64,000 bases of DNA from Pseudomonadota bacterium (GTDB lineage: Bacteria > Pseudomonadota > Alphaproteobacteria > Rhizobiales > Pleomorphomonadaceae): contig JAEZHI010000034.1 in assembly GCA_023436885.1 (NCBI GenBank), forward strand, positions 248,001-312,000. The letters are read 5' to 3'. Both the position numbers and the translations under genes were made by a program. The notes under the pieces were generated by a model. It was given only the letters and a program-made list of their open reading frames with translations, had not been told where the DNA came from and did no database searches. This document shows positions 52,271 through 61,561 of the stretch, in pieces; the stretch's first letter is position 1; the number at the start of each line of letters is the position of its first letter.

Positions 52271-54475
52271 GTGTTCCAGAACGACATCGACATTACGCCC
52301 GACCTCATCGCTCGCCACGGGCTCAAGCCCGACGAATACGAGCGCATCCTCCGCCTCATCGGGCGCAAGCCGACTCTGACCGAACTCGGCATCTTCTCGG
52401 CGATGTGGAACGAGCACTGCTCGTACAAATCCTCCAAGAAGTGGCTGAAGACGCTGCCGACCAAGGGCGAGAAGGTCGTTATCGGCCCGGGCGAGAACGC
52501 GGGCGTCATCGACATCGGCGATGGCGACGTCGCCATCTTCAAGATGGAAAGCCATAATCACCCGTCCTACATCGAGCCCTATCAGGGTGCGACGACTGGT
52601 GTCGGCGGCATCCTTCGCGACGTGTTCACCATGGGGGCCCGGCCGATCGCCGCCATGAACTCGCTGTCTTTCGGCGAGCCTGACCATCCCAAGACCCGGC
52701 ATCTGGTGGCCGGCGTCGTCGCTGGTGTCGGCGGTTACGGCAACTCCTTCGGCGTACCGACAGTCGGCGGCGAGGTTCGCTTCCACGCCCGCTACAACGG
52801 CAACTGTCTCGTCAACGCCTTCGCTCTTGGCATTGCCAAGCGCGACGGCATCTTCCTGTCGGAAGCCAAGGGCGTCGGCCTTCCCGTCGTCTATCTCGGC
52901 GCCAAGACTGGCCGCGATGGCGTCGGCGGCGCCACCATGGCCTCGGCCGAATTCGACGACACCATCGAGGAGAAGCGTCCGACCGTTCAGGTTGGTGACC
53001 CCTTCACCGAAAAGCGCCTTCTGGAAGCCTGCCTTGAGCTGATGAAAACCGGCGCCGTCGTCGCCATTCAGGACATGGGTGCCGCCGGCCTCACCTGCTC
53101 GGCCGTCGAAATGGGCGCCAAGGGAAACCTCGGCATCCGCCTCGATCTCGATCGCGTCCCGCAGCGCGAAGAGGACATGACGCCTTATGAGATGATGCTG
53201 TCCGAGAGCCAGGAGCGCATGCTCATGGTACTCGAGCCGTCCAAGGAGAAGGAAGCCGAGGCCGTCTTCCGCAAGTGGGAGCTCGACTTTGCCGTCTGCG
53301 GCGAAACCACGGACGACCTGCGCTTCCGCATCATCTGGCAGGGCAAGGAAGTTGCCGATCTGCCGATCAAGGAACTGGGCGACGAGGCCCCCGAATACGA
53401 CCGCCCGTGGGTGGAGCCAAAGAAGGCGGCAGCCATTTCCAATGACGCCATTCCCGCAGTCAACGACATCGGCACCGCCCTTGTCAGGCTGATGGGCTCC
53501 CCGGACCAGTCGTCGCGCGCCTGGGTCTACGAGCAGTATGACTGCCTCGTCCAGGGCAACTCGGCTCAGATCCCCGGTGGCGACGCCGGTGTGGTCCGCG
53601 TCGAAGGCTCGGGCAAGGCTCTCGCCATGTCGGCCGACGTGACACCGCGCTATTGCGACGCCGATCCGTTCGAGGGCGGCAAGCAGGCCGTCGCCGAGAG
53701 CTGGCGCAATGTCACGGCCGTTGGCGGCGACCCGATCGCTCTCACCGACAACCTCAACTTCGGTAATCCCGAAAAGCCGGAGGCCATGGGCCAGTTCGTG
53801 CGCGCTCTGCAGGGCATCGCCGAGGCTTGCCGGGCACTAAACTTCCCGATCGTCTCGGGCAACGTGTCGCTCTATAACGAGACCAACGGCGAAGGCATTC
53901 TGCCCTCCCCCACGATCGTCGGCGTCGGCCTCCTGCCCGACGTGAAGAAGATGGCCACCATCGCCTTCAAGGCGGATGGTGACGAAGTCATTCTGATCGG
54001 CGGGCACGGGAGCCATCTCGGCCAATCGGTCTACCTGCGTGACCTTTACGGCCGCGAGGAAGGCACGCCGCCGCCAGTCGATCTGACGCTCGAGAAGAAG
54101 AACGGCGATTTCGTGCGCAGCCTGATCGCCGCCGGCCGCGTCACCACCTGCCACGACCTGTCCGACGGTGGGCTTGGCGTGGCCCTTGCGGAAATGGCGA
54201 TGGCCGGCCGTCGCGGTGTTCGCGTCGAGCTCGGCAATCTCGTCCCGCACGTGGCCGCGTTCGCCGAAGATCAGGCCCGCTATCTGATCGCCGTTAAACC
54301 GGCCGAAGTCGCATCCCTACTGGCAGATGCCGCCAAGGCGGGCATCAAGGCGGAGCGGATTGGCACGGTTGGCGGCGACAGCGTCGATTTCGGTGCCGCC
54401 GGCAAAGCGTCGATCGCCGACCTTCGCGCGGCTTATGCCGGCTGGTTCCCGAGCTTCATGGGCGGCAAGGCTTAG
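52271..54475 (+). CDS. purL: Phosphoribosylformylglycinamidine synthase subunit PurL
   Basis: 734 residues, the small PurL form that needs PurS and PurQ. Family landmarks are [46 protein letters not shown] and [12 protein letters not shown], two AIR-synthetase-like halves. It amidates FGAR to FGAM. A GTG start is chosen: AAGGGG lies 9 bp upstream and the protein then begins [17 protein letters not shown] like other family members. The longer frame begins at a TTG. Confidence 0.95.
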   Translation: MFQNDIDITPDLIARHGLKPDEYERILRLIGRKPTLTELGIFSAMWNEHCSYKSSKKWLKTLPTKGEKVVIGPGENAGVIDIGDGDVAIFKMESHNHPSYIEPYQGATTGVGGILRDVFTMGARPIAAMNSLSFGEPDHPKTRHLVAGVVAGVGGYGNSFGVPTVGGEVRFHARYNGNCLVNAFALGIAKRDGIFLSEAKGVGLPVVYLGAKTGRDGVGGATMASAEFDDTIEEKRPTVQVGDPFTEKRLLEACLELMKTGAVVAIQDMGAAGLTCSAVEMGAKGNLGIRLDLDRVPQREEDMTPYEMMLSESQERMLMVLEPSKEKEAEAVFRKWELDFAVCGETTDDLRFRIIWQGKEVADLPIKELGDEAPEYDRPWVEPKKAAAISNDAIPAVNDIGTALVRLMGSPDQSSRAWVYEQYDCLVQGNSAQIPGGDAGVVRVEGSGKALAMSADVTPRYCDADPFEGGKQAVAESWRNVTAVGGDPIALTDNLNFGNPEKPEAMGQFVRALQGIAEACRALNFPIVSGNVSLYNETNGEGILPSPTIVGVGLLPDVKKMATIAFKADGDEVILIGGHGSHLGQSVYLRDLYGREEGTPPPVDLTLEKKNGDFVRSLIAAGRVTTCHDLSDGGLGVALAEMAMAGRRGVRVELGNLVPHVAAFAEDQARYLIAVKPAEVASLLADAAKAGIKAERIGTVGGDSVDFGAAGKASIADLRAAYAGWFPSFMGGKA

Positions 54476-54577
54476 AGCAGTTCCAGCAAAAGTGGGAACC
54501 GGTTTTGCGTCCGGAACTGCGCCTTACCAAAGAGATAGAGCTTTTTAGGTGAACCTGAGTTCACTGGAAAAGCTCTG
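54476..54577. repeat. Bipartite palindromic element of Hyphomicrobiales type
   Basis: Hairpin one: GCAGTTCC (54477-54484) with GGAACTGC (54513-54520) around GCAAAA/TTTTGC and an AGTGGGAACCGG core. A linker AAAGAGATA follows. Hairpin two: GAGCTTTT with AAAAGCTC (54538-54575) around GTGAAC/GTTCAC. The order and linker match a repeat class I know from this order; related to the one at 22.7 kb. It starts at the purL stop codon. Confidence 0.75.
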
Positions 54578-54611
54578 GGTCCAAGGGCAACGGACTAAAC
54601 GGCAACTCGGG

Positions 54612-54648
54612 AATGCTCCAGGATATGCGCCCGGAGCATTTCCTTTTT
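54612..54648 (+). terminator. Terminator downstream of purL
   Basis: AATGCTCC (54612-54619) pairs with GGAGCATT (54633-54640) across a 13-nt loop, followed by TCCTTTTT. It resembles the ends of the palindromic elements and may derive from one. Confidence 0.7.
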
Positions 54649-54720
54649 GACCGGATGATGCCATCTGATCGATAGGCGCCAGGCGACTCCTGGCCGGCAA
54701 CGAAAAGAGGGGTGTTCGAC

Positions 54721-54951
54721 ATGGCCATGCAGGCAAGAGACATCGAGGCGATGATCAAGGAAGCGCTGCCGGACGCCAGCGTCGAAATCCGCGACCTCGC
54801 CGGTGACGGTGACCACTATTCGGCCATCGTCGTATCGGAAGCCTTTCGCGGCCTGACACGGGTCAAGCAGCACCAATTGGTTTACGACGCGCTCAAAGGA
54901 AAAATGGGCGGCGAGCTGCATGCCCTTGCACTTCAGACCAGCGCGCCTTAA
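54721..54951 (+). CDS. BolA family protein
   Basis: 76 residues, one class II KH-like BolA domain: MAMQARDIEAMIKEALPDASVEIRDLAGDGDHYSAIVVSEAF, then RVKQHQLVYDALKGKMGGELHALAL with the conserved His of the helix. BolA proteins bind a shared [2Fe-2S] cluster with monothiol glutaredoxins; the partner grxD is next, 51 bp on. Alternative starts (GTG three codons before, ATG two codons after) exist; the chosen ATG has AGAGGGG 8 bp upstream. Confidence 0.93.
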   Translation: MAMQARDIEAMIKEALPDASVEIRDLAGDGDHYSAIVVSEAFRGLTRVKQHQLVYDALKGKMGGELHALALQTSAP

Positions 54952-55002
54952 TTTTGAATGCTTCCAATTCGGACCTTGAATCCGACCGACCGAGGTAGAC
55001 CA

Positions 55003-55344
55003 ATGGCTGACATCAAGTCGATCATCGACAACGAAGTGAAAACCAACGACATCGTCCTGTTCATGAAGGGCACCCCGGATTTTCCGATGTGCGGCTTCTC
55101 GGGCCAGGTCGTGCAGATCCTCAGCTACCTCGGTGTCCCCTTCAAGGGCATCAACGTGCTGGACAATCCGGAACTGCGCGAAGGCATCAAGACCTATTCG
55201 AACTGGCCGACATTGCCCCAGCTCTACGTGAAGGGCGAGTTTGTCGGTGGCTGCGACATCGTCCGCGAAATGTTCCAGAACCAGGAACTGCAGGCTCACC
55301 TCAAGGGCGTCGGCATCGCTGTCAACGAGGCGGCTGCCGAGTAA
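55003..55344 (+). CDS. grxD: Monothiol glutaredoxin Grx4/GrxD
   Basis: 113 residues. The CGFS active site (Cys30) and the downstream WPTLPQLYVKGEFVGGCDIVREM glutathione-binding segment are diagnostic. It carries and transfers [2Fe-2S] clusters and works with BolA, encoded just upstream. The start MADIKSIIDNEV is typical and CGAGGTAG lies 8 bp before it. A terminator follows. Confidence 0.96.
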   Translation: MADIKSIIDNEVKTNDIVLFMKGTPDFPMCGFSGQVVQILSYLGVPFKGINVLDNPELREGIKTYSNWPTLPQLYVKGEFVGGCDIVREMFQNQELQAHLKGVGIAVNEAAAE

Positions 55345-55371
55345 GCTTGCTGCCGATTCGTTCAGGTTTCC

Positions 55372-55406
55372 AAAGGCCTCCGCCATTTCAGACGGGGGCC
55401 TTTTTC
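55372..55406 (+). terminator. Terminator of bolA-grxD
   Basis: AAAGGCCTCCG pairs with CGGGGGCCTTT (one G-T pair) across a 10-nt loop, followed by TTCTTT. Lies 28 bp after the grxD stop. Confidence 0.88.
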
Positions 55407-55437
55407 TTTACCAAAGCGTCTGTCGTATGGAAGAGAC

Positions 55438-56220
55438 TCAGCCGGGAAGCCCCGGCATGGCGAACGAACGTCCGGTTTCAACCAGCGTCTTCAAACGAGA
55501 GATCGCCTCGACCCAACCGACCGCTACCATGCGGCTGGTCGTGGTGTCGCCGCCGAAATCGTCGTGAACAAGGCTTAGCTTGGTCGCTCCATTCCCGACC
55601 GGTTCGAGCTCCCATGTCACGCGGGACGGCGGGTCCCCGGCAACATCCTCCGACCAACGAGCGGAAAACGTGTGGGAAAGGCGCTTGGGCGGCGTCATCT
55701 CTATCAGTTCTCCGACGATCATAGCCCTGTCGCCCAACAGGAACTCGATCTTCCCGCCAACGCGCCATTCGGTGCGAGACGTCATGTTGAAGTGCTGCCA
55801 GAGCGGCGTCTTGTCATCGTCAGTCAGAACGGCCCAGACAGCCTCGGGAGAGGCGTCAATGAAAAGCTGATAAATGTGTTTTGGCGCAATCTTCACGGCA
55901 TCCATCTTGAAAACCCCCTGTTGGAATCCGCTTTTGAGATCGGCAAGACCGCGCGCAAACGGCGAGGCGTAGCGAGAGATCCAGCGATCGCTCACGTCCT
56001 GGATAGGAACGGGGTTGAGATAGTGAAACTTCTCGCGCCCGATCTTGCGAGTGACCACCAGCCCGGCTTCCTCAAGCACACCGAGATGCTTCATCACTGC
56101 AAAGCGTGACAATGGCAGACAGGTCTCGAGTTCGCCCAGCGTCCGGCCATCCCTCTCCCTGAGGGTGTCCAGCAACTGGCGACGGTGCGCACTGGCGAGG
56201 GCATCGAAAACATCTGCCAT
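55438..56220 (-). CDS. Fused ArsR helix-turn-helix and SRPBCC protein
   Basis: 260 residues. The N-terminal 85 residues are an ArsR-type winged helix (FDALASAHRRQLLDTLRERDGRTLGELETCLPLSRFAVMKHLGVLEEAGLV). After a linker (PIQDVSDRWISRYASPFARGLADL), residues 115-260 are an AHSA1/SRPBCC domain (KHIYQLFIDASPEAVWAVLTD, WRVGGKIEFLLGD). A ligand bound by the second domain may directly control the first. The same two domains occur as separate overlapping genes at 46.1-46.9 kb. The ATG before ADVFDALA is the family start. Divergent from the serine hydrolase gene. Confidence 0.9.
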   Translation of the reverse strand: MADVFDALASAHRRQLLDTLRERDGRTLGELETCLPLSRFAVMKHLGVLEEAGLVVTRKIGREKFHYLNPVPIQDVSDRWISRYASPFARGLADLKSGFQQGVFKMDAVKIAPKHIYQLFIDASPEAVWAVLTDDDKTPLWQHFNMTSRTEWRVGGKIEFLLGDRAMIVGELIEMTPPKRLSHTFSARWSEDVAGDPPSRVTWELEPVGNGATKLSLVHDDFGGDTTTSRMVAVGWVEAISRLKTLVETGRSFAMPGLPG

Positions 56221-56229
56221 GGCGAGATA

Positions 56230-56269
56230 ATATGTTCCATTTTCGTAACGTGTCAATATGGTAACATAT
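56230..56269. promoter_or_regulatory. Candidate operator upstream of the ArsR-SRPBCC fusion
   Basis: ATATGTT (56230-56236) and AACATAT (56263-56269) are inverted repeats 26 bp apart, with inner CCAT and ATGG pairing too. They start 10 bp before the ATG of the fused regulator and may be its autoregulatory site. The sequence differs from the operator at 46.9 kb. Confidence 0.45.
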
Positions 56270-56402
56270 AGACCGTTTGGCTAGCCTTAAATCGTGTCAT
56301 CGACGTGGATGAAACGCGCTTCCTGCCATAAGCTGGCGAGAGAAGGATTAGGATGTGCGAGCAGAAAAAAGCAATTGCATCAATCGTTTTGAGGAGGATG
56401 AC

Positions 56403-57524
56403 ATGGGAAGGTCCATTGAATTTCGCGGGATCGACGCCATCGTCGACAGGGCTATCGGACGCACCATCGTCGGCGCCAACATATTGATCAAACGGGATGG
56501 CGAGCCGGTCTATAGCCGACAAGCAGGCTTCCTTGACCGAGAGGCCGGCCGGACGATCGAGCCTCGTACCATCTTTCGCTTGGCGTCGGTGAGCAAACCG
56601 ATGGTCTCGGTAGCGGCCCTTTCAATGGTGGAAGCCGGCAAGCTTCGTCTCGACGATTCCGTGACCCGCTATCTCCCAGATTTCCGCCCACGTCTCGCCG
56701 ACGGCAGCGCTCCAGCCATCACCATCTCGCAGCTTTTGACCCATACTTCCGGGCTGACCTACGATACCGACAATGGAAACGGAAGACCGGCCTGCGGCGG
56801 CACTGGCTATTCCGACTTCGATCTCGCCGAAAACATCCGCCGCATCGCCGCCCTTCCCCTCGCCTTCGCACCCGGCACATCGTGGCGCTATTCGGTCGCC
56901 ATCGACGTGTTGGGCGGCGTGATGGAGGTAGCCGACGGCCGCACATTGCCCGAGATCGTCAAGGCCCGAGTCATCGATCCGCTCGGCATGGCCGACACAG
57001 GGTTCTGGCCCACCGATCCCGAGAGGCTCACCGTCGCCTATGCCGACGGTACCCCACCGACGCGCATGGGTGAGATAGAGCGCGTCAAGGACGGGGAAGG
57101 CTTCGTCGAGTTCTGGACCGGTCGGGCTTTCGACCGAACCGCCTTCCCATCTGGCGGCGCCGGCATGATCGGCACGGCGGAAGATTTCCTTACCTTCCTC
57201 GAAGCCATGCGCAAGGGAGGAGCACCGCTCCTGTCACCGGCGTCCATGCCGCTTCTGACCGAGGCGCATACGGTCGACCTCGATCCTGCACCGTCCGGCC
57301 AGGGCTACTCGCACGGCTGGTCGATCTATCGGGACCCGTCCGTACAGGGCTGGCCTTGCCGTCCCGGCACCTGGGCCTGGGGTGGCATCTACGGCCATCA
57401 ATGGTACGTCGATCCTGCCACCGGTCTTTCGATCGTCATCTTCACCAACACCGCCCTCGAAGGCTGCACGGGTGACTTCCCAAAAGACGTCTTCCGCGCG
57501 GTCTATGCCGATCTAGCCGGGTGA
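56403..57524 (+). CDS. Serine hydrolase, beta-lactamase/class C family
   Basis: 373 residues. The SxxK motif is SVSK (62-65), the second motif Y163-S-V replaces YxN, and a C-terminal GGIYGHQWYVDP takes the place of HxG. Proteins of this group are mostly esterases or peptidases, and class C beta-lactamase activity is not implied. No signal peptide is visible, so it is probably cytoplasmic. GAGGAGG lies 6 bp before the chosen ATG. It is divergent from the fused ArsR-SRPBCC regulator, which may control it. Confidence 0.88.
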   Translation: MGRSIEFRGIDAIVDRAIGRTIVGANILIKRDGEPVYSRQAGFLDREAGRTIEPRTIFRLASVSKPMVSVAALSMVEAGKLRLDDSVTRYLPDFRPRLADGSAPAITISQLLTHTSGLTYDTDNGNGRPACGGTGYSDFDLAENIRRIAALPLAFAPGTSWRYSVAIDVLGGVMEVADGRTLPEIVKARVIDPLGMADTGFWPTDPERLTVAYADGTPPTRMGEIERVKDGEGFVEFWTGRAFDRTAFPSGGAGMIGTAEDFLTFLEAMRKGGAPLLSPASMPLLTEAHTVDLDPAPSGQGYSHGWSIYRDPSVQGWPCRPGTWAWGGIYGHQWYVDPATGLSIVIFTNTALEGCTGDFPKDVFRAVYADLAG

Positions 57525-57538
57525 GATCCAGAAAGCGA

Positions 57539-57564
57539 AAAGGCCGCCCAAAGGGGCGGCCTTT
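57539..57564. terminator. Bidirectional terminator between the serine hydrolase and rpsD
   Basis: Perfect 11-bp stem AAAGGCCGCCC / GGGCGGCCTTT with a 4-nt loop. Lies between two convergent stop codons and can serve both. Confidence 0.88.
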
Positions 57565-57591
57565 CCAAATGTCCGAAGCTTCGGAACCCTA

Positions 57592-58209
57592 TCAGCGCGA
57601 GTAATACTCGACGACCAGGTTCGGCTCCATCTTGACGGCATAGGGAACGTCGGCGAGGGCCGGCACGCGGACCAGCTTGGCGACCTTCTTGGCGGTGTCG
57701 ACCTCGATGTAGTCGGGCGTGTCGCGCTCGGCGAGCTCAACCGACTCGAGAACGATCGCCAGTTCCTTGGACTTCTGACGAACTTCGATCACGTCGCCGA
57801 TCTTGCAGCGGTACGAACCGACGTTGACCTTGCGGCCGTTGACGGTGACGTGGCCGTGGTTGACGAACTGACGAGCAGCGAACGGGGTCGGTACGAACTT
57901 GGCGCGATAGACGACGGCGTCGAGACGGGTCTCGAGCAGGCCGATCAGCGCTTCCGAGGTGTCGCCACGCAGACGGACGGCTTCCTCGTAAATCTTGTAG
58001 AACTGCTTCTCGCTGAGGTCACCGTAGTAACCCTTCAGCTTCTGCTTGGCGCGCAGCTGCAGACCGTAGTCGGAGGTCTTGCCCTTGCGGCGCTGACCGT
58101 GCTGGCCGGGGCCGTATTCACGCTTGTTGACCGGGCTCTTCGGGCGACCCCAGAGGTTCTCGCCCATGCGGCGGTCGATCTTGTACTTTGCACTATGGCG
58201 CTTAGACAT
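57592..58209 (-). CDS. rpsD: 30S ribosomal protein S4
   Basis: 205 residues. N-terminal [48 protein letters not shown], then the S4 domain ([36 protein letters not shown]). The N-terminal Cys zinc residues of some S4 proteins are absent, as usual in alphaproteobacteria. A primary 16S rRNA binder at the start of 30S assembly. It is a single gene here, away from the alpha operon, as in other members of this class. Confidence 0.98.
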   Translation of the reverse strand: MSKRHSAKYKIDRRMGENLWGRPKSPVNKREYGPGQHGQRRKGKTSDYGLQLRAKQKLKGYYGDLSEKQFYKIYEEAVRLRGDTSEALIGLLETRLDAVVYRAKFVPTPFAARQFVNHGHVTVNGRKVNVGSYRCKIGDVIEVRQKSKELAIVLESVELAERDTPDYIEVDTAKKVAKLVRVPALADVPYAVKMEPNLVVEYYSR

Positions 58210-58445
58210 CGCGTATCCCGCTTATAGTCAGTGTTTCTTTCAGGACGCGCGCCCTCCTCTGCTTCGATCTGGCCCGAGAGCCACCCGAAACCGACAGGGA
58301 GACACTGCGCGCGGCAGGTCCCCCACGGGACACGTGAACGGCCACGCCGGCTCCTCGTTACCAAGGAACCGGCGGGTTGATGGGGTGAATAGTCGAGTAG
58401 GCTGCCGCTGTCAAACTCAAAGCGCAGCATTTCCGGCCTTTTCAC

Positions 58446-59255
58446 TCAGGCGCGAGCGATTTTCGGCACTTCGCTGGCAAAGAGGTCCCCGCCTTCGAGG
58501 AAACCGAAGGCGTCGAGCATTTCGCGAGCCGGATGGCGCCCGGTCGAGAAGAAACGACGCGGAGCGCCTTCGTCGCGCGACGGACCGGCACCGGCAGTTA
58601 CCGTGGCGACTCGGCGGGCAATGGCAGGGGCCGGATCGATCCACTCGACCGGCCAGGGCGCCAGCTCCTTCAGCCGATCAAGCACCAGCGGGTAATGGGT
58701 GCAGGCAAGCGCTACCGTATCGGTCCGCCTGCCGTCTTCCTCGACAAAACAAGGTGCAATTTCGGCCAGGAGCTCGGCGTCGGAGACGGCCTCACCACAG
58801 AATTCCCGCTCAACGAGCTCTGCCAGTTTCTGGGAACCGACCAGAGTGAAGCGGCAATCGCCGCCGAACGTGTCGATCAGATCATGCGTGTAATCGCGCT
58901 TCACCGTGCCTGGCGTCGCCAACACCGAGGCCAGCCGCGACTTACTATGCTCGGCCGCCGGTTTGACGGCCGGCACGGTACCGACGATCGGCAGCTTAAA
59001 GCGAGCTCTGAGCGGCGGCAGCACAAGCGTCGAAGCAGTATTGCAGGCGATCACCAGTGCCGCCGGGTCGAGCACGGATAGCGCCTCGTCCAGCAGCGAC
59101 ACGACCCGGTCGATCAGAACGTCGGGTTCCAGCGCGCCATAGGGAAAGACGGCGAGGTCCGCGACATAGTCCATGCCGGCGTCCGGGAGCGCCCTGCCGA
59201 TTTCGCGGGCGACCGAAAGGCCACCAACACCGCTATCGAACACCAGAATACGCAT
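58446..59255 (-). CDS. murI: Glutamate racemase
   Basis: 269 residues. The two catalytic cysteines are Cys71 (ACNTAS) and Cys185 (ACTHYP), with Asp7 in FDSGVGGLS. It makes D-glutamate for peptidoglycan. The start MRILVFDSGVGG is the family start. It precedes rpsD on the same strand by 236 bp; an imperfect hairpin (GCCGGCTCC / GGAACCGGC) lies in that gap. Confidence 0.96.
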   Translation of the reverse strand: MRILVFDSGVGGLSVAREIGRALPDAGMDYVADLAVFPYGALEPDVLIDRVVSLLDEALSVLDPAALVIACNTASTLVLPPLRARFKLPIVGTVPAVKPAAEHSKSRLASVLATPGTVKRDYTHDLIDTFGGDCRFTLVGSQKLAELVEREFCGEAVSDAELLAEIAPCFVEEDGRRTDTVALACTHYPLVLDRLKELAPWPVEWIDPAPAIARRVATVTAGAGPSRDEGAPRRFFSTGRHPAREMLDAFGFLEGGDLFASEVPKIARA

Positions 59256-59362
59256 GGGACTTCCTAGAGCCTGTCTCGTTCCGCCAGCTGTGCCAGCCGA
59301 ATACGGCGATATCGGGCCGGGCGGACTTCATCCTCGGCCCTCACAGTTAACGAAACCTTGGG

Positions 59363-60154
59363 CTAGACCTCGCCGTCGTCAGTGATCGGCTTCTTCGGCC
59401 GGTGATTCTTGCCATCGAGACAGGTGATGATGCCGCGCAGCGTCCGGATCTCCTGCTGCGTCAACTGCTGGCGCTGGAAGATGGCCCTGAGGTTACGGAT
59501 CATCGTCGGCCGCTTTTCGGGCGGATGGAAGAAATGCCGCTCGTCGAGCACCGATTCCAGATGATCGAACAGGCCGAGCAGTTCGGCCTTGGCAGCCGGC
59601 GGTGACCGGTCGGAAGCGGCGAAGGGCAGCGCGCTGTCCGGATCCTCGAACCCCGCCTTGCGCCATTCATAGGCCACTACCAACACTGCCTGGGCAATAT
59701 TGAGGGAAGCGTATTCCGGCACCACCGGCAGCGTCAGGATCTCGTCGGCCAGCGCCACCTCGTCGTTATTGAGGCCCCAGCGCTCGCGACCAAACAGCAG
59801 GCCGACGCCTGCGCCCTGGGCTTCCAGCGCCCGCATATGCTTGGCGGCGTGAACCGGTCCACGCACGGCCTTGGTGACGTCTCGATCACGCGCCGTGGTG
59901 GCGTAAACAAAGGAAAGGTCGACGATCGCATCCTCAAGCCGGTCGAAGACGCGCGCCGTGTGGATGATGTGCGTCGCCTTGGCTGCGTTGGCTTCGGCCT
60001 TTTCGTTGGGCCAGCCGTCGCGTGGGGCAACGATCCTGAGATCGGACAGCCCGAAGTTGGCCATGGCGCGCGCCGCGGCGCCGATATTCTCGCCCATCTG
60101 CGGCTCGCAGAGGATGATGGCCGGTCCGAGCCCGGCCGCATTGTCGTCCGACAT
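59363..60154 (-). CDS. trmJ: tRNA/rRNA methyltransferase TrmJ-like (SPOUT)
   Basis: 263 residues. SPOUT fold of the TrmH group: AIILCEPQMGENIGAAARAMANFGLSDLRIV at the start, GLLFGRERWGLNNDEVALAD and ILTLPVVPEYASLNIAQAVLVVAYEW with the knot. The C-terminal helical extension (DERHFFHPPEKRPTMIRNLRAIFQRQQLTQQEIRTLRGII) is typical of TrmJ, which makes the 2'-O-methyl at tRNA position 32. The start was set at the ATG before SDDNAAGLGPAII; a longer frame is unsupported. Confidence 0.9.
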   Translation of the reverse strand: MSDDNAAGLGPAIILCEPQMGENIGAAARAMANFGLSDLRIVAPRDGWPNEKAEANAAKATHIIHTARVFDRLEDAIVDLSFVYATTARDRDVTKAVRGPVHAAKHMRALEAQGAGVGLLFGRERWGLNNDEVALADEILTLPVVPEYASLNIAQAVLVVAYEWRKAGFEDPDSALPFAASDRSPPAAKAELLGLFDHLESVLDERHFFHPPEKRPTMIRNLRAIFQRQQLTQQEIRTLRGIITCLDGKNHRPKKPITDDGEV

Positions 60155-60276
60155 GATCTTGCCTATCCCGCTGTTGGCGCGGGTTTGGCACATCACGCCG
60201 GTCAAGAAAAGGGAGAAATCCCGGACGCGGTAGTTCTGAGAGCGGGCGGCGCGCCACGGCGCCACCCGCGAACCGT

Positions 60277-61308
60277 TTAGCGAGGCTTGGCGACCGAGGC
60301 GGCCCGCTCGCCGCCCTGCCGCTCCAGCATCCAGCCGGGATATTCGGCCGGCAGCGCCGAGACGGCGTCGAGGCGAGAAAGCTCGTCAGCCGACAGCACC
60401 ACTTCGCTCGCGGCAATATTGTCGTCGAGCTGCTCCACCGACTTGGCGCCGATGATCACCGAGGAAACGAACGGCTTGTGCAGCACGTAGGCCAGCGCAA
60501 TCCGCGCCACCGACACACCCTTGTCCTTGGCGATCTCCGCCATGACGTCGATGGCGTCGAAGGCGCGATCCTTGTTAACCGGAGGGAAGTCGAAATTGGC
60601 GCGCCGCCCCTCGCCGGAGCCGTCGCGATTGTACTTGCCGGACAGCAGACCACCGGCGAGCGGGCTCCACACCATCAGGCCCACCTTCTCGGCCAGCAGC
60701 AACGGCGCGATTTCACGTTCAAGATCACGACCGGCGATGGTGTAATAGGCCTGCAAGCTGGCGATCCGATCGAGGCCGAGACGGTCCGCGATGCCGAGCG
60801 CCTTCATGATGCGCCAGGCCGGCCAATTGGAAACGCCCACGTAACGGATGAGACCGTCGCGAACCAGATCATCAAGTGCACGCACAGTCTCCTCGATCGG
60901 CGTTACCGGGTCAGTGCCGTGGATCTGGTAGAGGTCGATATAATCGGTGCCGAGGCGCTTCAGGCTGGCCTTGACGCCGTCCATGATATGGCCGCGCGAG
61001 GCGCCCCGATCGTTGACGCCCTTGCCGACGGCCCCAAATACCTTGGTTGCCAGCACCACGTCCGATCGGGCACGCCCGGAGTTACGGATCGCCTCGCCAG
61101 TGATCTGCTCGGACAAGCCTTCCGAATAGACGTCGGCCGTGTCGATGAAGTTGACGCCCTTGTCGAGTGCCCCGGCGACGATCCGGTCGGCAACCGACTG
61201 GTCGAGCGAGCCGATGGCTGTCCAGAAACCCTGGCCACCGAATGTCATGGTGCCCAGGCAGATCTCTGAAACGAGGAGTCCGGTGCCACCGAGCGTGTTG
61301 TAGCGCAT
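60277..61308 (-). CDS. Aldo/keto reductase
   Basis: 343 residues, TIM barrel with NADPH. The Asp-Tyr-Lys-His set can be placed in FIDTADVYSEG (Asp, Tyr), VLATKVFG (Lys) and YQIHGTDP (His). YVGVSNWPAWRIMKA and MVWSPLAGGLLSGKY are typical of the YajO/AKR11-12-like group. Substrate unknown. It has AAGGTGATG before the ATG and is divergent from a LysR regulator that may control it. Confidence 0.93.
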   Translation of the reverse strand: MRYNTLGGTGLLVSEICLGTMTFGGQGFWTAIGSLDQSVADRIVAGALDKGVNFIDTADVYSEGLSEQITGEAIRNSGRARSDVVLATKVFGAVGKGVNDRGASRGHIMDGVKASLKRLGTDYIDLYQIHGTDPVTPIEETVRALDDLVRDGLIRYVGVSNWPAWRIMKALGIADRLGLDRIASLQAYYTIAGRDLEREIAPLLLAEKVGLMVWSPLAGGLLSGKYNRDGSGEGRRANFDFPPVNKDRAFDAIDVMAEIAKDKGVSVARIALAYVLHKPFVSSVIIGAKSVEQLDDNIAASEVVLSADELSRLDAVSALPAEYPGWMLERQGGERAASVAKPR

Positions 61309-61417
61309 GTCATCACCTTGAAAAACGGATTGAAGAACCTAAAACAGTCGGCGCATGAAGCGCGGCAAGCGGCATGGCAACAGCCCCGCCGCCCACCAAA
61401 GACATAGGACGTGCCAA

Positions 61418-61434
61418 GTGGCGGGAATAGCCAC
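61418..61434. promoter_or_regulatory. Candidate LysR operator
   Basis: GTGGC-N7-GCCAC inverted repeat in the 253-bp divergent region between the aldo/keto reductase and the LysR gene. Spacing suits a LysR dimer, but the T-N11-A form is not present. Confidence 0.4.
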
Positions 61435-61561
61435 ACCAAATGGCACACCCTGATTAGTTCAGCTATACAATCATCATCGATTGACGCTGCTATTATGAGC
61501 GCGTCGTAACGTCGCGCCAAATCACGCTTGGGCGAACTCGCTCAGACACCCGGAAGTCCTT

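Noticed and set aside
56403..57524. Antibiotic-resistance beta-lactamase
   Set aside because: The SxxK motif exists but the second and third motifs deviate and no signal peptide is present, so it is better called a serine hydrolase.
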